A stretch of DNA of 64,000 bases from Pseudomonas sp. GOM6 (GCF_029537485.1 NZ_JARPUS010000002.1:347999-411998), one strand, 5' to 3'; counted from the stretch's first letter, positions 19,783 through 29,808 are shown. Numbers and translations: made by a program. Notes: a model not told the origin generated them from the letters alone.

Positions 19783-20208
19783 ATGTTCAGTCTTGATCCG
19801 CGTTTGCAGCAGGACACCCTGGTGCTAGGTGATTTTGCCTTGTGTCGTTTGTTGCTGATGAATGACTCCAGTTATCCCTGGCTCATTCTCGTGCCGCGCC
19901 GGGAGGCGGTTAGTGAGGTATTTCAGCTGGCTGCAGATGAGCAGCAGCTACTCTGGCGAGAGACTACGCTGCTGGCCGAGACGCTCAAGGATGCCTTCGT
20001 GGCTGACAAGTTGAATATTGCGACGCTGGGTAATGTGGTGAGTCAGTTGCATATGCATGTGGTGGTGCGCCATCGCGATGATGCTGCCTGGCCCGCTCCG
20101 GTCTGGGGGCGTCAGCCCGCAGTGCCTTATTCGCAAGAGCAGCTGAGAGCCATGCGTGAACGCTTGCGTCTGGCGTTGACGAGTGACTTTCAGTGGTTGG
20201 AGGTTTGA
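19783..20208 (+). CDS. HIT-family hydrolase
   Basis: A 141-aa histidine-triad protein: [10 protein letters not shown] holds the HxHxH motif and the nucleophilic histidine, and [11 protein letters not shown] is typical of the fold. HIT proteins hydrolyse nucleotidyl phosphoramidates or dinucleotides; the substrate is unknown. SlyX starts one base after its stop (slyX ATG at 20210), so the two form one transcript. Confidence 0.9.
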   Translation: MFSLDPRLQQDTLVLGDFALCRLLLMNDSSYPWLILVPRREAVSEVFQLAADEQQLLWRETTLLAETLKDAFVADKLNIATLGNVVSQLHMHVVVRHRDDAAWPAPVWGRQPAVPYSQEQLRAMRERLRLALTSDFQWLEV

Positions 20209-20209
20209 T

Positions 20210-20416
20210 ATGGATCTGGAGCAGAGGGTCGTGGAGTTGGAAAGCCGGCTGGCGTTCCAGGACGACACCATTGCCGCGTTGAATGATGAGCTGGTGGAGC
20301 AGCAGCGGCTGATTGAGCGCATGCAGGTGCAGATGAAGGAATTGGCTCGGCGTTTGGAAGAGGGGGCTAATCAGTTCGGTTTGGCCGAAGGTGATGCGCC
20401 GCCACCGCACTACTGA
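20210..20416 (+). CDS. slyX: SlyX family protein
   Basis: A 68-aa coiled-coil protein: [19 protein letters not shown] and [16 protein letters not shown] form heptads, followed by a proline-rich tail ending PPPHY, as in the family. Function unknown. The ATG at 20210 fits the short family length; the frame from 20183 extends into the HIT gene. Confidence 0.9.
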   Translation: MDLEQRVVELESRLAFQDDTIAALNDELVEQQRLIERMQVQMKELARRLEEGANQFGLAEGDAPPPHY

Positions 20417-20421
20417 ATATG

Positions 20422-20449
20422 AAGAAGCCCGCGTTTGCGGGCTTCTTTC
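20422..20449. terminator. Intrinsic terminator, bidirectional
   Basis: GAAGAAGCCCGC-GTTT-GCGGGCTTCTTTC hairpin between convergent slyX and the cold-shock protein gene. Confidence 0.9.
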
Positions 20450-20457
20450 ATTTGGGT

Positions 20458-21069
20458 TTAGCGGTAGCCGGGGAGTGCGACTATGACGTCTTCGGCCTGC
20501 AGGCCTTTGTCTCTGTTCATGACGGAGAACTCAACACGCTGACCTTCTACCAATACGCGATGGCCTTCGCCGCGAATGGCACGAAAGTGCACAAAGATGT
20601 CATCGCCACTGTCGCGGGAGATGAAGCCGAAGCCTTTCGAGGTGTTGAACCATTTGACCGTGCCGGTCTCGCGGTTTTCGCTCGGGGTGAGGCTGGGCGG
20701 GTTGCTGCGCGGGGTGGAGGTTGCCTTGCTCAGGCTGATGCTCAGATGCAGGACGGCTGCTGCTACCAGAATAATCAGGCTGAGGAAAACTGCTGGCTGG
20801 CTGCCGATCTGTGGGAGCGGGGCAAGCAGCACGAGTGTTTGCAGTGCAGTGGCAAACACCATGAGCGCGCTGACCAGTACTTGCAGCTGGTTGCGTGCGC
20901 CTTGCGGGTGGGCTGGGAGTGGCGCCATGAACAGGTTGCTGAGGCCGAACAATGCCAGGTAGAGCGCATCCGGTTGCTGCAGGAAGGGAAGGGCTTCGTT
21001 TCGTAGGCTGGGAAGGAAGGACAGCAGCAGGGCGCCGCCGCCTGTGATCAGGTGGACGATCTTCAACAT
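20458..21069 (-). CDS. Membrane-anchored cold-shock domain protein
   Basis: A 203-aa two-part protein. About residues 1-120 contain four hydrophobic segments ([67 protein letters not shown]). After a Ser/Pro linker, residues about 135-203 are a cold-shock domain with both RNA-binding motifs (KGFGFI and DIFVHF). This suggests a nucleic-acid-binding domain held on the inner-membrane face. An alternative GTG start at 21084 would add five residues. It ends at the terminator shared with slyX. Confidence 0.88.
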   Translation of the reverse strand: MLKIVHLITGGGALLLSFLPSLRNEALPFLQQPDALYLALFGLSNLFMAPLPAHPQGARNQLQVLVSALMVFATALQTLVLLAPLPQIGSQPAVFLSLIILVAAAVLHLSISLSKATSTPRSNPPSLTPSENRETGTVKWFNTSKGFGFISRDSGDDIFVHFRAIRGEGHRVLVEGQRVEFSVMNRDKGLQAEDVIVALPGYR

Positions 21070-21221
21070 GGGTGGTGAGCTCACTTATTTCACTATTTGG
21101 CTTGAGCATGCTGGCAGCGCCGCCGCAAGCCCGATGAATGGGCTCAAATGGCCGGCCTGACCGCCAGGCGCTACAAGGGCAGCGCCAACGTATTTAACCG
21201 CAAAGGGGAGGGGCGCTCAAA

Positions 21222-22289
21222 TCAGGCGCTCAGGGCTGGCTCGGAGGTGGCGGGGCTGATCTGGTTGCGGCCGTTGCGTTTGGCCTGGTACAGCGCATCG
21301 TCTGCCCGGGTGACCAGGGTGTCGAAGGTGTCGCCAGGTACGGCCAGTGCCAGGCCGAAGGAGGCGGTGATGGTGTCGAGAACCTTGTCGGTGCTACGAA
21401 CCTTGACGCGCAAAGCCTGGATCTTGAGGCGTAGTTGTTCGGCGAAGGCGCTGGCGGTGGCCAGGTCGAAGCAGTCCTTGAGGATGATGCAGAATTCTTC
21501 GCCGCCGTAACGGGCTGCCACGCCGCGCGCAGGCAGCAGATCGCGAAGCAGTTGGCCAACATGTTGCAGTACCCGATCTCCCAGGGGGTGGCCGTACTGG
21601 TCGTTGAACTGCTTGAAGTGGTCGATATCCAGCATGATCAGGGCCAGGCCGTCGGTGTCGTTGGCCAGTGCCTGCTCCAGCAGGCGAGTGAAGGCGTGAC
21701 GGTTGAACACGTGAGTCAGGCTGTCCAGTGTTGCGGCGGCCTGGGCGCGTTCCAGCTGGCTGCGCAGGCTCTGGATTTCACCCTGGGCGGCGCGTAGCCG
21801 GTAGAGGAACTTCTCTTGCTGATCGTGCATTTGCTGGGTGCTCAGTTGTAGCTCGTTGAGCACCGCAGGCAGGTCGTCGACGATGGGTTCCTGCAGAGCT
21901 GCCAGGCCTTGGGACAGGCTGTCTTGGTAATGCTGGCTGCCGGTTACGCTGCGTTGTACGTCGCCCTCAATATCGTCGACCAGTTCGATGACTTGTTGCT
22001 GTCCGCAGCGTGCTTCTTCAAGCTCGCCGCGAATGACGTAATCACGAAACAGTTTGGCGGCGGTTTCCGGCGGGAAGCTGGAGAAGTCCGCGACGATCTT
22101 GTCGAGGCGACGGTTCAGTTCGGGCTCGTCTCCCCGGCAATAGCTATACCAGAGCGCATAGTGGATGGGGTTCGGTGGGATGTCGTGCCGCACCATGTGG
22201 GGTACGGCACGCTTGAGCAGCTCTGCAGCCTCGCGTGTTTCTTCCGGATACTGTTCGAGGATAGAGGGGGCTTTCGGCTGCTGGCTCAT
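21222..22289 (-). CDS. GGDEF diguanylate cyclase
   Basis: A 355-aa cytosolic protein with no membrane helix. Residues about 1-170 are helical (VPHMVRHDIPPNPIHYALWY, then coiled coil with QLSTQQMHDQQEKFL) and may sense or dimerise. The GGDEF domain at about residues 185-345 has DSLTHVFNRHAF, MLDIDHFKQFND and an intact active-site GGEEF. The RxxD inhibitory site is absent (PARG occupies that place), so feedback inhibition by product is unlikely. ATG at 22289 or 22295 are both possible, neither with a strong ribosome site. No phosphodiesterase domain is fused. Confidence 0.88.
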   Translation of the reverse strand: MSQQPKAPSILEQYPEETREAAELLKRAVPHMVRHDIPPNPIHYALWYSYCRGDEPELNRRLDKIVADFSSFPPETAAKLFRDYVIRGELEEARCGQQQVIELVDDIEGDVQRSVTGSQHYQDSLSQGLAALQEPIVDDLPAVLNELQLSTQQMHDQQEKFLYRLRAAQGEIQSLRSQLERAQAAATLDSLTHVFNRHAFTRLLEQALANDTDGLALIMLDIDHFKQFNDQYGHPLGDRVLQHVGQLLRDLLPARGVAARYGGEEFCIILKDCFDLATASAFAEQLRLKIQALRVKVRSTDKVLDTITASFGLALAVPGDTFDTLVTRADDALYQAKRNGRNQISPATSEPALSA

Positions 22290-22354
22290 GCACATCACTG
22301 TGGCGGATGGTGGTATGGGCAAAGAATAGAGTAGTTGCAGGGCGGGTGCCTAGC

Positions 22355-22379
22355 AAAAGGCCCGTCTTGGACGGGCCTT
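22355..22379 (-). terminator. Intrinsic terminator of the Dps-like gene
   Basis: Read on the minus strand, AAGGCCCGTC-CAA-GACGGGCCTTTT, right after the stop of the Dps-family gene. Confidence 0.88.
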
Positions 22380-22392
22380 GGCTGGATGCGCT

Positions 22393-22863
22393 TCAGGCGG
22401 CGAGCAGGCTGCGCAGCATCCAGGCGGTTTTCTCGTGCACCTGCATGCGCTGGGTGAGCAGGTCTGCAGTGGGCTCGTCGCTGACCTTGTCCAGCAGTGG
22501 AAAAATACTGCGAGCAGTGCGCACGACGGCTTCCTGGCCTTGGACCAGGAGCTTGATCATCTCTTCGGCGCTGGGTACGCCTTCCTCTTCCTTGATCGAG
22601 GACAGGCGGGCGTAGGCTGCATAAGTGCCCGGTGCGGGGAAGCCCAGGGCACGGATGCGCTCGGCGATTGCGTCCACGGCCAGGGCCAGTTCGGTGTACT
22701 GCCCTTCGAACATCAGGTGCAGGGTGTTGAACATTGGTCCGGTGACGTTCCAGTGAAAATTGTGGGTTTTCAGGTATAGGGTGTAGGTGTCCGCCAGCAG
22801 GCGGGAAAGCCCTTCAGCGATGGCGGCGCGATCTTGTTCAGCAATGCCGATGTTGATTTCCAT
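22393..22863 (-). CDS. Dps-family ferritin-like protein
   Basis: A 156-aa four-helix protein. The ferroxidase ligands of the Dps family are visible: [14 protein letters not shown] with the two conserved His, [23 protein letters not shown], then a C-terminal [14 protein letters not shown]. Dps proteins form a 12-subunit cage that oxidises iron(II) with peroxide and protects DNA. It lacks the long basic N-terminal tail of E. coli Dps, so direct DNA binding is less certain. It has its own terminator and sits between two c-di-GMP genes. Confidence 0.9.
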   Translation of the reverse strand: MEINIGIAEQDRAAIAEGLSRLLADTYTLYLKTHNFHWNVTGPMFNTLHLMFEGQYTELALAVDAIAERIRALGFPAPGTYAAYARLSSIKEEEGVPSAEEMIKLLVQGQEAVVRTARSIFPLLDKVSDEPTADLLTQRMQVHEKTAWMLRSLLAA

Positions 22864-22998
22864 GCCGGTATCTCCTCTCAGGTGGCCGGGGTAGACGCTC
22901 CCCTTGATGTCCGGAGCCTATCACAGGCGGGCTTTTGCCCGGGTTGTCTTGTGTCAATTGGGGGCATGCTTGGAGGCTATGAGTGGGTGTTGGTTTTC

Positions 22999-24111
22999 CT
23001 AGAGTTTCGCCAGTTCCGGTCTGGCTTGCAGGGTTTGGTTGAAAATATCCACCCATTTATGGCTGAACTGTTGGCCTGACAGGTTGTTGATTTCCAGGAT
23101 GGCACGTAGTCGTGGGCGCTTGCTCAGGGTTTGGTGGGCGCGCTCATGGGTGCGGGCGTCGAAAGTGTCAGCCACATTCAGCAGTAGGGCTCCGGGGTGG
23201 ATTTCCGCTTCCCGCAGGCCTTTGGGGTAGCCGCTGCCATCCGCGTGCTCCTGATGCTGCAGAATGATCTCGCTGGCCGTGTTCCAGGCCGGCATACGCT
23301 TGAGCAGTTCACATGCCTGGCGCGGATGGCTTTGCATCTGGCGGCGTTCTTCCCGGCTCAGTTCGCTCTCCTTATGCAGGAGTTCGAGTGGGAGAAAGGC
23401 CATGCCCAGGTCGTGCAGGCAGACAGCTGCGGCCAATTGCTCGGGTTCCACGGGGCTGCCGGCTATTTCATTCATGCTCAGCGCCAGGTCGAGCAGGCGT
23501 AAGCCTCGACCGTGCCAGTAGGGAGAGCGGTGCTCGCCGGCGCTCATCAGTTCGCTGAAAAAGAGCAGGTCGGCGTCCATGGCTACGCCGTGGCTCTCCA
23601 GTAACTGCTGGAGAGGGGCGTTGCCGACTGCGACAGGCTGCAGACGAGTGCTGGGGTCGAGGTGCTGCAGCAGGGTGCGGCGAATTTCACTCTGGCGTGA
23701 GGCGGGTGCGTTGGCCAGGGCCTGTAGGGCTTGGCACTGGCTGGTGATCTGGTGCGGCGAGGGGGCTTCGACAAGGCCCAGGGTGGCGTCGATCAGTTTG
23801 CGTAGTTGATCGAGGCTGAGCAGCAGAATATCGCCGAGCAGGCTGTCGAACTGCAGGTCACCTTCGCGCAGGCCGCCCAGTACATCCTCGATCGCTTGGG
23901 GGAGTGGCAGTAGTTGATTCAGGCCGACATAGCCCAGGCTGCCCTTGATGGTGTGGATTCGGCGGAAAAGCTCGCGCAGGCGCGCGCTGTCGCCCGGGTG
24001 CTGCTCCAGTTCGATCAGGAGCTGTTCGCAGCGTGGCAACTGCTCGTGGGTGTCGAGGCGAAAGTCCTCAAGTAGATCCTGGGGGATGTCGGCGGGGCGT
24101 GCTAGGGCCAT
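22999..24111 (-). CDS. HPt and HD-GYP-type two-domain protein
   Basis: A 370-aa protein. The N-terminal HPt domain (about residues 10-120) has HTIKGSLGYVG with the phospho-accepting His at residue 53. The C-terminal half is an HD-GYP-type domain: VCLHDLGMAFLPLELL with the HD pair, RRQMQSHPRQACELL, and HQEHADGSGYPKGL, which fits HHExxDGxGYP except that the second His is Gln. The family degrades c-di-GMP; the substitution leaves activity open. This would link a phosphorelay to c-di-GMP turnover. No sensor kinase is adjacent. Confidence 0.85.
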   Translation of the reverse strand: MALARPADIPQDLLEDFRLDTHEQLPRCEQLLIELEQHPGDSARLRELFRRIHTIKGSLGYVGLNQLLPLPQAIEDVLGGLREGDLQFDSLLGDILLLSLDQLRKLIDATLGLVEAPSPHQITSQCQALQALANAPASRQSEIRRTLLQHLDPSTRLQPVAVGNAPLQQLLESHGVAMDADLLFFSELMSAGEHRSPYWHGRGLRLLDLALSMNEIAGSPVEPEQLAAAVCLHDLGMAFLPLELLHKESELSREERRQMQSHPRQACELLKRMPAWNTASEIILQHQEHADGSGYPKGLREAEIHPGALLLNVADTFDARTHERAHQTLSKRPRLRAILEINNLSGQQFSHKWVDIFNQTLQARPELAKL

Positions 24112-24201
24112 GGCAAAGCTCTCCGCGTGGCTGGAATCTCAGTATAGAGAGGTCGAGCTTCCCTGCTGCGGCGGGCGGCTGCGTCGATGCGATTAACCAT
24201 A

Positions 24202-24207
24202 TATAAT
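24202..24207 (+). promoter_or_regulatory. Probable -10 box for aspS
   Basis: A perfect TATAAT inside an AT-rich stretch 151 bases before the aspS start. The matching -35 position reads CTGCGT and is poor. The transcribed leader would be about 145 bases and contains a GGCACG/CGTGCC hairpin at 24225-24240. Confidence 0.55.
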
Positions 24208-24357
24208 CGCGCCCCTTGTCCCGGGCACGGCATCGTGCCAGTCGAGCGCTATGGCGCCGCTGATCGAGTATTCGCGCATTTTCGTCTCAGATTCTCAGAA
24301 AATGCCTGCAAGATGCCTGGGCCCGAATTCAGACTGATTAGAGAAGCGAACACGATC

Positions 24358-26133
24358 ATGATGCGCAGCCACTATTGCGGCCAGTTGAACGAGAGCCTGG
24401 ACGGTCAGGAAATCACCCTTTGCGGCTGGGTGCACCGCCGTCGTGACCATGGTGGCGTAATTTTCCTCGATATCCGTGACCGTGAAGGCCTGGCCCAGGT
24501 GGTGTTCGACCCGGATCGCGCCGAGACCTTCGCCAAGGCCGACCGCGTGCGCAGCGAGTACGTGGTGAAGATCACCGGTAAGGTGCGCCTGCGTCCGGAA
24601 GGCGCGCGCAACGCCAACATGGCCTCCGGCGCCATCGAAGTGCTGGGTTACGAGCTGGAAGTGCTCAACGAAGCGGAAACCCCGCCGTTCCCGCTCAACG
24701 AATACACCGATGTGGGTGAGGAAACCCGCCTGCGCTACCGCTTCATCGACTTGCGTCGCCCGGAAATGGCCGAGAAGCTGAAGCTGCGTTCGCGCATCAC
24801 TTCGAGCATCCGCCGCTATCTGGATGACAACGGCTTCCTCGACGTGGAAACGCCGATCCTGACCCGCGCCACACCGGAAGGCGCGCGTGACTATCTGGTG
24901 CCGAGCCGTACCCACGCCGGTAGCTTCTTCGCCCTGCCGCAGTCGCCGCAGCTGTTCAAGCAGCTGCTGATGGTGGCTGGCTTCGACCGCTACTACCAGA
25001 TTGCCAAGTGCTTCCGTGACGAAGACCTGCGCGCCGACCGCCAGCCGGAATTCACCCAGATCGACATCGAGACCAGCTTCCTCGACGAGGCCGACATCAT
25101 GGGGCTGACCGAGACCATGGTGCGTAACCTGTTCAAGGAGGTACTGGGTGTCGAGTTCGGTGAGCTGCCGCACATGACCCTGGCCGAGGCCATGCGTCGC
25201 TTCGGCTCGGACAAGCCCGACCTGCGTATCCCGATGGAGCTGGTGGATGTCGAAGACCAGCTGAAAGACGTTGAATTCAAGGTCTTTGCCGGTCCCGCCA
25301 ACGATCCGAAGTGCCGCGTCACCGCGCTGCGCGTGCCGGGCGGGGCGAGCATGCCGCGCAAGCAGATCGACGACTACACCAAGTTCGTCGGCATCTACGG
25401 CGCCAAGGGCCTGGCCTACATCAAGGTCAACGAGCGTGCGGCCGGTGTTGAGGGTTTGCAGTCGCCGATCGTCAAGAACATCCCGCTGGACAACATCAAC
25501 GTGATCCTCGATCGCGTCGGTGCGGTCGACGGCGACATCGTGTTCTTCGGCGCCGACAAGGCCAAGATCGTTTCCGAAGCACTCGGCGCCCTGCGTATCA
25601 AGCTCGGTCACGACCTGAACATGCTCACCTGCGAGTGGGCGCCGCTGTGGGTGGTCGACTTCCCGATGTTCGAGGAAAACGACGATGGCAGCCTGACCGC
25701 GATGCACCATCCGTTCACCGCACCGAAGTGCACGCCGGCCGAGCTGGAAGCCAATCCGGCGGCCGCGCTCTCACGCGCCTACGACATGGTGCTCAACGGC
25801 ACTGAGTTGGGCGGCGGTTCCATTCGTATCCACGACAAGGCCATGCAGCAGACCGTGTTCCGCGTGCTGGGTATCAGTGAAGAAGAGCAACAGGAGAAGT
25901 TCGGCTTCCTGCTTGACGCCCTCAAGTACGGCGCGCCGCCCCATGGTGGTCTGGCCTTCGGTCTGGATCGCCTGGTGATGCTGATGACTGGCGCCAGCTC
26001 GATCCGCGAAGTGATTGCCTTCCCGAAAACCCAGAGTGCGGCCTGTGTCATGACCCAGGCGCCGGGCGAGGTGGACAACAAGTCGCTGCGCGAGCTGCAT
26101 ATTCGCCTGCGCGAACAGCCCAAGGCTGAGTAA
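24358..26133 (+). CDS. aspS: Aspartyl-tRNA synthetase AspS
   Basis: Class II synthetase. The 591-aa product has the N-terminal anticodon-binding OB fold ([21 protein letters not shown]) and the catalytic core with [15 protein letters not shown] and [14 protein letters not shown] bacterial GAD insertion is at about residues 290-410. Pseudomonas AspRS is known to be non-discriminating, charging tRNA-Asn too when no AsnRS is present; the sequence is of that type but the window does not show the amidotransferase. ATG 24358 gives MMRSHYCGQ as in P. aeruginosa; earlier in-frame codons from 24187 lie upstream of the leader. Confidence 0.97.
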   Translation: MMRSHYCGQLNESLDGQEITLCGWVHRRRDHGGVIFLDIRDREGLAQVVFDPDRAETFAKADRVRSEYVVKITGKVRLRPEGARNANMASGAIEVLGYELEVLNEAETPPFPLNEYTDVGEETRLRYRFIDLRRPEMAEKLKLRSRITSSIRRYLDDNGFLDVETPILTRATPEGARDYLVPSRTHAGSFFALPQSPQLFKQLLMVAGFDRYYQIAKCFRDEDLRADRQPEFTQIDIETSFLDEADIMGLTETMVRNLFKEVLGVEFGELPHMTLAEAMRRFGSDKPDLRIPMELVDVEDQLKDVEFKVFAGPANDPKCRVTALRVPGGASMPRKQIDDYTKFVGIYGAKGLAYIKVNERAAGVEGLQSPIVKNIPLDNINVILDRVGAVDGDIVFFGADKAKIVSEALGALRIKLGHDLNMLTCEWAPLWVVDFPMFEENDDGSLTAMHHPFTAPKCTPAELEANPAAALSRAYDMVLNGTELGGGSIRIHDKAMQQTVFRVLGISEEEQQEKFGFLLDALKYGAPPHGGLAFGLDRLVMLMTGASSIREVIAFPKTQSAACVMTQAPGEVDNKSLRELHIRLREQPKAE

Positions 26134-26141
26134 ATCGGTAC

Positions 26142-26170
26142 AAGAAGCCTGGATTTCCAGGCTTCTTCGT
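26142..26170 (+). terminator. Intrinsic terminator after aspS
   Basis: AAGAAGCCTGG-ATTT-CCAGGCTTCTTC hairpin directly after the aspS stop, before yebC. Confidence 0.8.
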
Positions 26171-26219
26171 TATGGGGCCATGCCCCGTTAAACCTGAGTA
26201 GAAAGAGACGGAGTGAGTT

Positions 26220-26969
26220 ATGGCTGGTCATTCCAAATGGGCCAACATCAAACACCGCAAAGGGCGCCAAGACGCCAAGCGCGGCAAGATCTTCACCAAG
26301 CTGATTCGCGAGCTGACCGTGGCGGCCAAACATGGTGGCCCGGTTCCGGCGGACAATCCGCGCCTGCGCCTGGCGGTAGACAAGGCGCTGACGGCCAACA
26401 TGTCCCGCGAGGTGATCGACCGCGCCATCGCCCGTGGCGCCGGTAATACCGAAGCCGACAACATGACCGAGCTGAGCTACGAGGGCTACGCGCCCAGTGG
26501 CGTGGCGATCATCGTCGAGGCGATGACCGATAACCGTAACCGTACCGCGGCCGAAGTGCGCCATGCCTTCACCAAGTGCGGCGGTAACCTCGGCACTGAC
26601 GGTTCCGTGGCCTACATGTTCGACCGCAAAGGGCAGATCAGCTTTGCTCCAGGCGTGGACGAGGACGCCTTGATGGAAGCTGCTCTGGAAGCCGGCGCGG
26701 ACGATGTGGAGATGGGCGAGGACGGCTCGGCGCTGGTGTCGACCAGTTTCACCGACTTCCTGGCGGTCAACGAGGCGCTCAACGCTGCCGGTTTCAAGGG
26801 TGAGGAAGCCGAGGTGGCGATGGTGCCGTCCATCAGCGCGCCGGTTGCCGACCTGGAGACTGCCAAGAAGGTGCTCAAACTGATCGACATGCTGGAAGAT
26901 CTGGACGATGTGCAGAACGTCTACCACAACGCCGAAATTCCGGACGAGATCATGGAGCAGCTGGACTGA
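26220..26969 (+). CDS. yebC: YebC/PmpR-family transcriptional regulator
   Basis: A 249-aa protein with the three-part YebC structure: [20 protein letters not shown] at the N-terminus, [22 protein letters not shown], and [22 protein letters not shown]. Pseudomonas PmpR represses quorum-sensing genes by DNA binding; other family members help ribosomes through polyproline. The window shows no target operator. Preceded by AAAGAGACGGAG, followed by a strong terminator, ruvC next. Confidence 0.95.
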   Translation: MAGHSKWANIKHRKGRQDAKRGKIFTKLIRELTVAAKHGGPVPADNPRLRLAVDKALTANMSREVIDRAIARGAGNTEADNMTELSYEGYAPSGVAIIVEAMTDNRNRTAAEVRHAFTKCGGNLGTDGSVAYMFDRKGQISFAPGVDEDALMEAALEAGADDVEMGEDGSALVSTSFTDFLAVNEALNAAGFKGEEAEVAMVPSISAPVADLETAKKVLKLIDMLEDLDDVQNVYHNAEIPDEIMEQLD

Positions 26970-26984
26970 TTGCGTCTGAGCTAC

Positions 26985-27023
26985 AGAAGCCGGAAGTCGC
27001 CTCAGGTGCTTCCGGCTTTTTTA
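26985..27023 (+). terminator. Intrinsic terminator after yebC
   Basis: AGAAGCCGGAAG/CTTCCGGCTT stem with a T6 tail, between yebC and ruvC. Confidence 0.9.
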
Positions 27024-27103
27024 TATCGGTGCCACTCCGTATACTCGCGGCTGGATAAATAGACAGTATGCCGGCCTTGGCCGGTTATGGAGCGCACGGC
27101 GGC

Positions 27104-27628
27104 ATGACCCTGATTCTCGGCATTGACCCCGGCTCGCGCATCACTGGCTATGGCGTGGTGCGTGATACCGGTCGGGGCTGTGAATATGTCGCCTCGGGTT
27201 GCATTCGCACGGGAGAGGGCGCACTGCCTGAGCGTCTGCAGAAGGTGTTTCGTGGCGTCAGCGAGGTAATTCGCCTGCATGGGCCGGTAACCATGGGTAT
27301 CGAGCAGGTGTTCATGGCCAAGAACGCTGACTCGGCGCTCAAGCTCGGTCAGGCCCGTGGCGCGGCCATCGTCGCCGGCATCGAGGCAGGGCTTGAGGTC
27401 AGCGAATACACCGCCAGTCAGGTCAAGCAGGCCATCGCCGGCACCGGCGGCGCCGACAAGCAGCAGGTGATGATGATGGTCATGCACCTGCTCAAGCTGG
27501 TGCAGAAGCCTCAAATCGACGCCTCCGATGCCCTGGCCATCGCCCTCTGTCATGCCCACCACCGACAAAGCCTGATTCCCCACGGCCTGCTTGGCGCCAA
27601 GCGTCGTAGCGGTCGCCTGCGTTTGTAA
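27104..27628 (+). CDS. ruvC: Holliday-junction resolvase RuvC
   Basis: Nuclease that cuts Holliday junctions symmetrically after RuvAB branch migration. The 174-aa product has the catalytic acidic residues: [13 protein letters not shown] (Asp), [22 protein letters not shown] (Glu), and a C-terminal [14 protein letters not shown] (Asp). The start [10 protein letters not shown] at 27104 is typical; an upstream in-frame ATG at 27068 adds 12 residues with no resemblance. First of ruvCAB, 17 bases before ruvA. Confidence 0.96.
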   Translation: MTLILGIDPGSRITGYGVVRDTGRGCEYVASGCIRTGEGALPERLQKVFRGVSEVIRLHGPVTMGIEQVFMAKNADSALKLGQARGAAIVAGIEAGLEVSEYTASQVKQAIAGTGGADKQQVMMMVMHLLKLVQKPQIDASDALAIALCHAHHRQSLIPHGLLGAKRRSGRLRL

Positions 27629-27645
27629 GAAAAGGAAACGAAATC

Positions 27646-28251
27646 GTGATCGGACGCCTGAAAGGCACTCTGGCGGAAAAGCAGCCGCCACACCTGGTTC
27701 TCGATGTGAATGGCGTCGGTTATGAGCTGGAAGTGCCGATGACCACCCTGTATCGCTTGCCTTCGGTCGGCGAGCCGGTGACCTTGCACACCCACCTGGT
27801 GGTGCGCGAGGACGCCCATCTGCTCTATGGCTTCTTCGAGAAGCGCGAGCGCGAACTGTTCCGCGAGCTGATCCGTTTGAATGGCGTCGGGCCCAAGCTG
27901 GCGCTGGCGCTGATGTCCGGGCTGGAAGTGGACGAGCTGGTGCGTTGCGTACAGGCCCAGGACACTTCGACCCTGGTGAAGATTCCGGGAGTCGGCAAGA
28001 AAACAGCCGAGCGCCTGCTGGTCGAGCTCAAGGATCGCTTCAAGGCCTGGGAGAGCATGCCGACCATCGCCCCGCTGGTGGTGGAACCTCGCGCCGGTGT
28101 GGCAGTCTCAAGCGCGGAGAGCGATGCCCTGAGTGCATTGATCGCCCTCGGCTTCAAGCCGCAGGAGGCCAGCAAGGCCGTGGCGGCGATCAAGGAAGAC
28201 GGGTTGAGCAGCGAAGAAATGATCCGCCGCGCCCTGAAAGGAATGGTGTAA
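27646..28251 (+). CDS. ruvA: Holliday-junction branch-migration protein RuvA
   Basis: Tetrameric DNA-binding subunit of RuvAB. The 201-aa product has the N-terminal OB fold ([24 protein letters not shown]) and two helix-hairpin-helix motifs ([14 protein letters not shown] and [14 protein letters not shown]). The RuvB-binding C-terminal domain follows ([20 protein letters not shown]). The start is GTG at 27646, giving the usual M-I-G-R-L N-terminus, with AAGGAAA upstream. Six bases separate it from ruvB. Confidence 0.96.
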   Translation: MIGRLKGTLAEKQPPHLVLDVNGVGYELEVPMTTLYRLPSVGEPVTLHTHLVVREDAHLLYGFFEKRERELFRELIRLNGVGPKLALALMSGLEVDELVRCVQAQDTSTLVKIPGVGKKTAERLLVELKDRFKAWESMPTIAPLVVEPRAGVAVSSAESDALSALIALGFKPQEASKAVAAIKEDGLSSEEMIRRALKGMV

Positions 28252-28257
28252 CCCGCG

Positions 28258-29310
28258 ATGATCGAAGCCGACCGCCTGATCACAGCCAGTAGTCGTGAGC
28301 GCGATGAACAGCTTGACCGTGCCATTCGCCCGCTCAAGCTGGCCGAATACATCGGTCAGCCCGTGGTGCGCGAGCAGATGGAGCTGTTCATTCAGGCCGC
28401 CAAGAATCGTCAAGAGGCACTGGATCACACCCTGATCTTCGGCCCGCCGGGCCTGGGTAAGACCACCCTGGCCAATATCATTGCTCAGGAAATGGGTGTC
28501 TCCATCAAGAGTACGTCGGGCCCGGTGCTGGAACGTCCGGGCGATCTGGCTGCGCTGCTGACCAACCTGGAAGCCGGAGATGTGCTGTTCGTCGATGAAA
28601 TCCATCGTCTGTCGCCGGTGGTCGAGGAAGTCCTGTACCCGGCCATGGAGGACTTTCAGCTCGACATCATGATCGGCGAGGGCCCTGCGGCGCGTTCGAT
28701 CAAGCTTGATCTGCCGCCCTTCACTCTGGTCGGTGCGACTACGCGTGCGGGCATGCTGACCAATCCGCTGCGTGACCGCTTTGGCATCGTCCAGCGCCTG
28801 GAGTTCTACTCCAATGCCGATCTGGCGACCATCGTCAGTCGTTCCGCCGCCATTCTCGGGCTGGCCATCGACGCCGAGGGGGCTTTCGAGATCGCCCGCC
28901 GCGCTCGTGGCACACCGCGTATCGCCAACCGACTGTTGCGTCGGGTGCGCGATTTCGCCGAGGTGCGTGCTGGTGGGCAAATCAGCCGCGCGGTGGCTGA
29001 TCAGGCGTTGAACATGCTGGATGTGGATGAGCGTGGCTTCGACCACCAGGACAGACGTCTACTGCTGGCCATGATCGACAAGTTCGATGGCGGGCCTGTC
29101 GGCATCGATAACCTGGCGGCGGCCATTGGTGAGGAAAGGGGCACCATCGAGGATGTGCTCGAGCCCTATCTGATCCAGCAGGGTTACATCATGCGTACGC
29201 CGCGGGGCAGGGTGGTCACTCGACACGCATATTTGCACTTCGGCTTGAATCTGCCCAAGCGCCTGCTCGATACGCCAACCGCCGACTTGTTCGGCGGCAG
29301 CGACGAGTAA
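28258..29310 (+). CDS. ruvB: Holliday-junction branch-migration ATPase RuvB
   Basis: AAA+ motor of RuvAB. The 350-aa product has [12 protein letters not shown], Walker [12 protein letters not shown] (about residue 62), Walker B FVDEIHRL, the sensor 1 loop [12 protein letters not shown], the arginine finger PLRDRFG, and a C-terminal winged helix ([17 protein letters not shown]). It is followed 52 bases later by ybgC, so the ruv genes may read into the tol block. Confidence 0.97.
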   Translation: MIEADRLITASSRERDEQLDRAIRPLKLAEYIGQPVVREQMELFIQAAKNRQEALDHTLIFGPPGLGKTTLANIIAQEMGVSIKSTSGPVLERPGDLAALLTNLEAGDVLFVDEIHRLSPVVEEVLYPAMEDFQLDIMIGEGPAARSIKLDLPPFTLVGATTRAGMLTNPLRDRFGIVQRLEFYSNADLATIVSRSAAILGLAIDAEGAFEIARRARGTPRIANRLLRRVRDFAEVRAGGQISRAVADQALNMLDVDERGFDHQDRRLLLAMIDKFDGGPVGIDNLAAAIGEERGTIEDVLEPYLIQQGYIMRTPRGRVVTRHAYLHFGLNLPKRLLDTPTADLFGGSDE

Positions 29311-29362
29311 CAAAAAATAGTTGCCGACCCCAATTGGCAACCCAGGGAGCTAGCACTAGAGT

Positions 29363-29806
29363 ATGCGCGCACAAAACGAGGCCAAGCCTTTCGTCCTCCG
29401 CAGTCGGGTGTATTACGAAGATACCGACGCCGGTGGCATCGTCTACTACGTCAATTACCTCAAGTTTATGGAGCGGGCTCGTACCGAGCGCTTGCGGCAC
29501 CTGGGTTTCGCCCAGTCGCAGCTGGTCGACGAGAACCTGCTGTTCGTCGTGCATTCCGCCGAGGCGCGCTATCACGCACCGGCCAAGCTGGACGACGAAA
29601 TCTTTATCAGTGCTGAGGTGATGGAGTTGAACCGTGCCAGCATTCGCTTCCGTCAACAGGTGAGGCGAGTCATGGATGATGCGTTGCTTTGCGAGGGGCA
29701 GTTCCTGGTGGCCTGCGTACGTGCCGACAATTTGAAACCCCGTGCCATACCCGAGGCGCTGCGTGCGGCCTTCGCCGGTGCGGCTTCCGTTCCAGTAGGA
29801 GAGTAA
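29363..29806 (+). CDS. ybgC: Tol-Pal-associated acyl-CoA thioesterase YbgC
   Basis: A 147-aa hotdog-fold thioesterase that heads the tol-pal operon in many proteobacteria. The signature [26 protein letters not shown] includes the catalytic Asp. It acts on short acyl-CoA in vitro and has been tied to phospholipid metabolism. tolQ starts two bases after its stop. Confidence 0.93.
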   Translation: MRAQNEAKPFVLRSRVYYEDTDAGGIVYYVNYLKFMERARTERLRHLGFAQSQLVDENLLFVVHSAEARYHAPAKLDDEIFISAEVMELNRASIRFRQQVRRVMDDALLCEGQFLVACVRADNLKPRAIPEALRAAFAGAASVPVGE

Positions 29807-29808
29807 GC

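Noticed and set aside
24208..24357. T-box or amino-acid riboswitch in front of aspS
   Set aside because: No T-box sequence or specifier layout, and T-boxes are rare outside Gram-positives.
24295..25710. 471-codon minus-strand frame opposite aspS
   Set aside because: Mirror of GC-rich aspS coding; no start site or motif.
25779..26927. 382-codon minus-strand frame opposite yebC and the aspS end
   Set aside because: Crosses the aspS terminator and is the mirror of two clear genes.
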